In this document: positions 8,169 to 8,936 of the stretch, one piece after another
How positions within the stretch are numbered: position 1 is the stretch's first letter
Layout of the letters: every line of letters starts with the position of its first letter
Origin: Candidatus Ancillula trichonymphae ImTpAt
GTDB lineage: Bacteria; Actinomycetota; Actinomycetes; Actinomycetales; Bifidobacteriaceae
Length of the DNA: 8,936 nucleotides
Assembly: GCA_000485475.1 (NCBI GenBank)
Contig: AXYY01000060.1
Location: 1 to 8,936 of the forward strand
Direction of reading: 5' to 3'
Translations under genes and position numbers: made by a program
The notes under the pieces: model-generated
What the model was told of the DNA's origin: nothing
Database searches by the model: none
What the model saw: only the letters and a program-made list of their open reading frames with translations

Positions 8169-8200
8169 TGTCAAGTTTTTTTGAAGTTTTTTCTTTTAAT
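8169..8200 (-). promoter_or_regulatory. -35 box with A-rich upstream (UP-like) tract
   Basis: On the minus strand TTGACA occupies 8174-8169, a perfect match to the housekeeping sigma -35 consensus. Immediately upstream (about 8175-8200) lie phased A-rich runs separated by short breaks, resembling an UP element bound by the RNA polymerase alpha subunit. The UP-element role is inference. Confidence 0.8.
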
Positions 8201-8359
8201 ACTCATACTATCACACACCAGTTTTTGGGAATATTCTAGGCAAAAGTTACACTTGATACTTACAGTAATTTGTGCGACATGCATTTAACTGATGTAGAAT
8301 TGATGATGTGCGTTAAATAGTTGTCAATATGATATAATTGATTGAGAAGATGTATGTAC
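8201..8359. other. AT-rich intergenic spacer between divergent adhesin and tRNA
   Basis: No coding frame is supported. It contains a 7-base inverted repeat, ATTTAAC at 8283-8289 and GTTAAAT at 8312-8318, separated by 22 bases; whether it is functional is unknown. Confidence 0.4.
8333..8338 (+). promoter_or_regulatory. Candidate -10 box for the tRNA
   Basis: TATAAT on the plus strand lies 21 bases before the mature tRNA 5' end, a sensible distance for a short leader. No good -35 hexamer is found at 16-18 bases upstream, so the call rests on the -10 match alone. Confidence 0.35.
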
Positions 8360-8433
8360 GCCGCGATAGCTCAGTTGGCTAGAGCGTATCACTCGTAATG
8401 ATAAGGTCGTGGGTTCGATCCCCATTCGCGGCT
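8360..8433 (+). tRNA. tRNA-Thr (anticodon CGT)
   Basis: A complete cloverleaf of 74 bases decoding ACG threonine codons. The acceptor stem GCCGCGA (8360-8366) pairs perfectly with TCGCGGC (8426-8432), with discriminator T at 8433. The D-arm is GCTC/GAGC, and the anticodon stem TATCA/TGATA encloses the loop CTCGTAA with anticodon CGT at 8394-8396. The variable region is AGGTC, and the T-arm GTGGG/CCCAT holds the loop TTCGATC. No CCA is encoded; CTGG follows, so CCA must be added enzymatically. It stands alone and divergent from the adhesin. All stems are intact, with no sign of the damage seen in the neighbouring gene. Confidence 0.95.
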
Positions 8434-8504
8434 CTGGGTAGTGCTTGATCGTCGATAGTAGAATCTACCTCTTGTTTCGTGGAGCGCGGTTTTGCATTAG
8501 TAGC

Positions 8505-8527
8505 GGTCTTTTGCTTTGCAAAAGGCC
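8505..8527. repeat. Palindrome copy 1 (TTTGC-TTT-GCAAA type)
   Basis: GGTCTTTTGC (8505-8514) pairs over all ten positions (one G-T) with GCAAAAGGCC (8518-8527) around a TTT loop. There is no following T run, so a terminator role for the tRNA is unlikely. Confidence 0.6.
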
Positions 8528-8574
8528 AATGTACGTTTTCGAAAAAATGTGACAACCTGCACAAGTGCTCACGT

Positions 8575-8590
8575 GCAAAGCAGAGTTTGC
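8575..8590. repeat. Short inverted repeat GCAAA...TTTGC
   Basis: GCAAA (8575-8579) and TTTGC (8586-8590) are separated by six bases. They use the same core words as the neighbouring palindromes but in the opposite order; followed by GGCG. Confidence 0.4.
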
Positions 8591-8647
8591 GGCGATCCCA
8601 GTTCGTGAATCATCCGAAGAGTAAGTTCGAGGGTTGCGCATATTAAG

Positions 8648-8670
8648 CGGAATTTGCTTTGCAAACGCGG
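8648..8670. repeat. Palindrome copy 2 (TTTGC-TTT-GCAAA type)
   Basis: A five-base core stem TTTGC/GCAAA with loop TTT (8653-8665), flanked by CGGAA on the left and CGCGG on the right. The left arm matches that of copy 3, but the outer stem pairing is mostly lost. Confidence 0.5.
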
Positions 8671-8700
8671 TCAGATTACGCAGGTGTGCAAGTGAAGAAA

Positions 8701-8725
8701 CGGAATTTTGCTTCGCAAAGGTCCG
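8701..8725. repeat. Palindrome copy 3 (TTTGC-TTC-GCAAA type)
   Basis: CGGAATTTTGC (8701-8711) pairs with GCAAAGGTCCG (8715-8725) around a TTC loop, with one mismatch and one G-T pair. Three related hairpins within 220 bases point to a small dispersed palindromic element. Confidence 0.6.
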
Positions 8726-8936
8726 CTTTACTATCACAAGTAGTCATCTAGTCAACAATACATTTTCTACACCTTTTATTTCAGCCAGTAGTTTTAAGTA
8801 CACCGTATCACATACCTATGACATTTTGAAATTCTGCTGCTTCAAATTCCAGGTGCAATCTTTCCACTACGTGTTGCTCTTAGCAGCACCGTTTTATGCT
8901 TGTACTGATGTGAAGTTGCCCGTTTTTAGGTATGCA

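Larger units (their letters stand above)
8434..8936. other. Non-coding region downstream of the tRNA
   Basis: Apart from the palindromes, no gene is supported. Minus-strand open frames here run across the tRNA or the hairpins and look like shadows. A short plus-strand frame from about 8825 to the right edge (including FHYVLLLAAPFYA) could be the beginning of something, but it lacks a convincing start and ribosome binding site. Confidence 0.5.

Noticed and set aside
7962..8174. Longer start for the adhesin at 8174
   Set aside because: That ATG lies inside the -35 box and cannot be translated from this promoter; the ATG at 8121 has a proper ribosome site.
8505..8527. Rho-independent terminator of the tRNA
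   Set aside because: The stem is good but no T run follows and it starts 70 bases downstream; its similarity to two more hairpins fits a repeat better.
8379..8737. Two overlapping minus-strand open frames over the tRNA and palindromes
   Set aside because: One reads through the antisense of the tRNA (giving the familiar spurious GDRTHDL peptide) and the other covers the hairpin repeats; neither has a start signal.
8825..8936. Possible start of a plus-strand membrane protein at the right edge
   Set aside because: Fewer than 40 codons, no ATG, no ribosome binding site and upstream stops; not enough to call.
1..8936. CRISPR array, transposase, integrase or sortase gene
   Set aside because: No regularly spaced direct repeats and no frame with the corresponding motifs was found on either strand.

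Overview
The window looks like the chromosome of a Gram-positive bacterium of moderate GC, most plausibly a low- to mid-GC actinobacterium (a Bifidobacteriaceae-like lineage would fit). The placement is an inference. It rests on a giant exported CnaB/SpaA-type surface protein with many paired cysteines, a consensus housekeeping promoter and a Gram-positive-type ribosome binding site. No taxonomic marker beyond one tRNA is present.

Region by region. (1) Positions 1-8121, minus strand: one giant surface-adhesin or pilin-like gene that starts at 8121 and runs off the left edge (more than 2,700 codons in the window). Read across frames it gives a basic N-terminus, a signal-peptide membrane helix (7885-7980), a head region of no recognised family (about 7860-5860), and then about ten tandem CnaB/SpaA-like beta-sandwich domains. 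Each domain opens with a K-box (such as YKLQLTKV or FDLTFTKY). Nine of them carry a clear E-box (such as YRVTENRAPKGY or YKITEKSAPLEY), the layout of domains that cross-link themselves with Lys-Asn/Asp isopeptide bonds. The frame is broken roughly forty times, and about five further stops lie inside frames that are otherwise clearly coding. The window therefore shows a broken gene, and the sequence alone does not decide between a true decaying pseudogene and an error-rich assembly. (2) Positions 8119-8200: the start region is intact, with TTGACA, a 17-base spacer, TATAAT, an A-rich upstream tract and GGGGAG nine bases before ATG. (3) Positions 8201-8359: AT-rich spacer. (4) Positions 8360-8433, plus strand: a complete tRNA-Thr with anticodon CGT, divergent from the adhesin. 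(5) Positions 8434-8936: no supportable gene; it holds a cluster of short palindromes built on TTTGC-loop-GCAAA.

Functionally, only the adhesin and the tRNA are present. No sortase, second pilin, transposase, integrase or CRISPR array is visible. The C-terminus, where a sortase motif would sit, lies outside the window. Nearly all plus-strand open frames between 1 and 8000 are antisense shadows of the adhesin.
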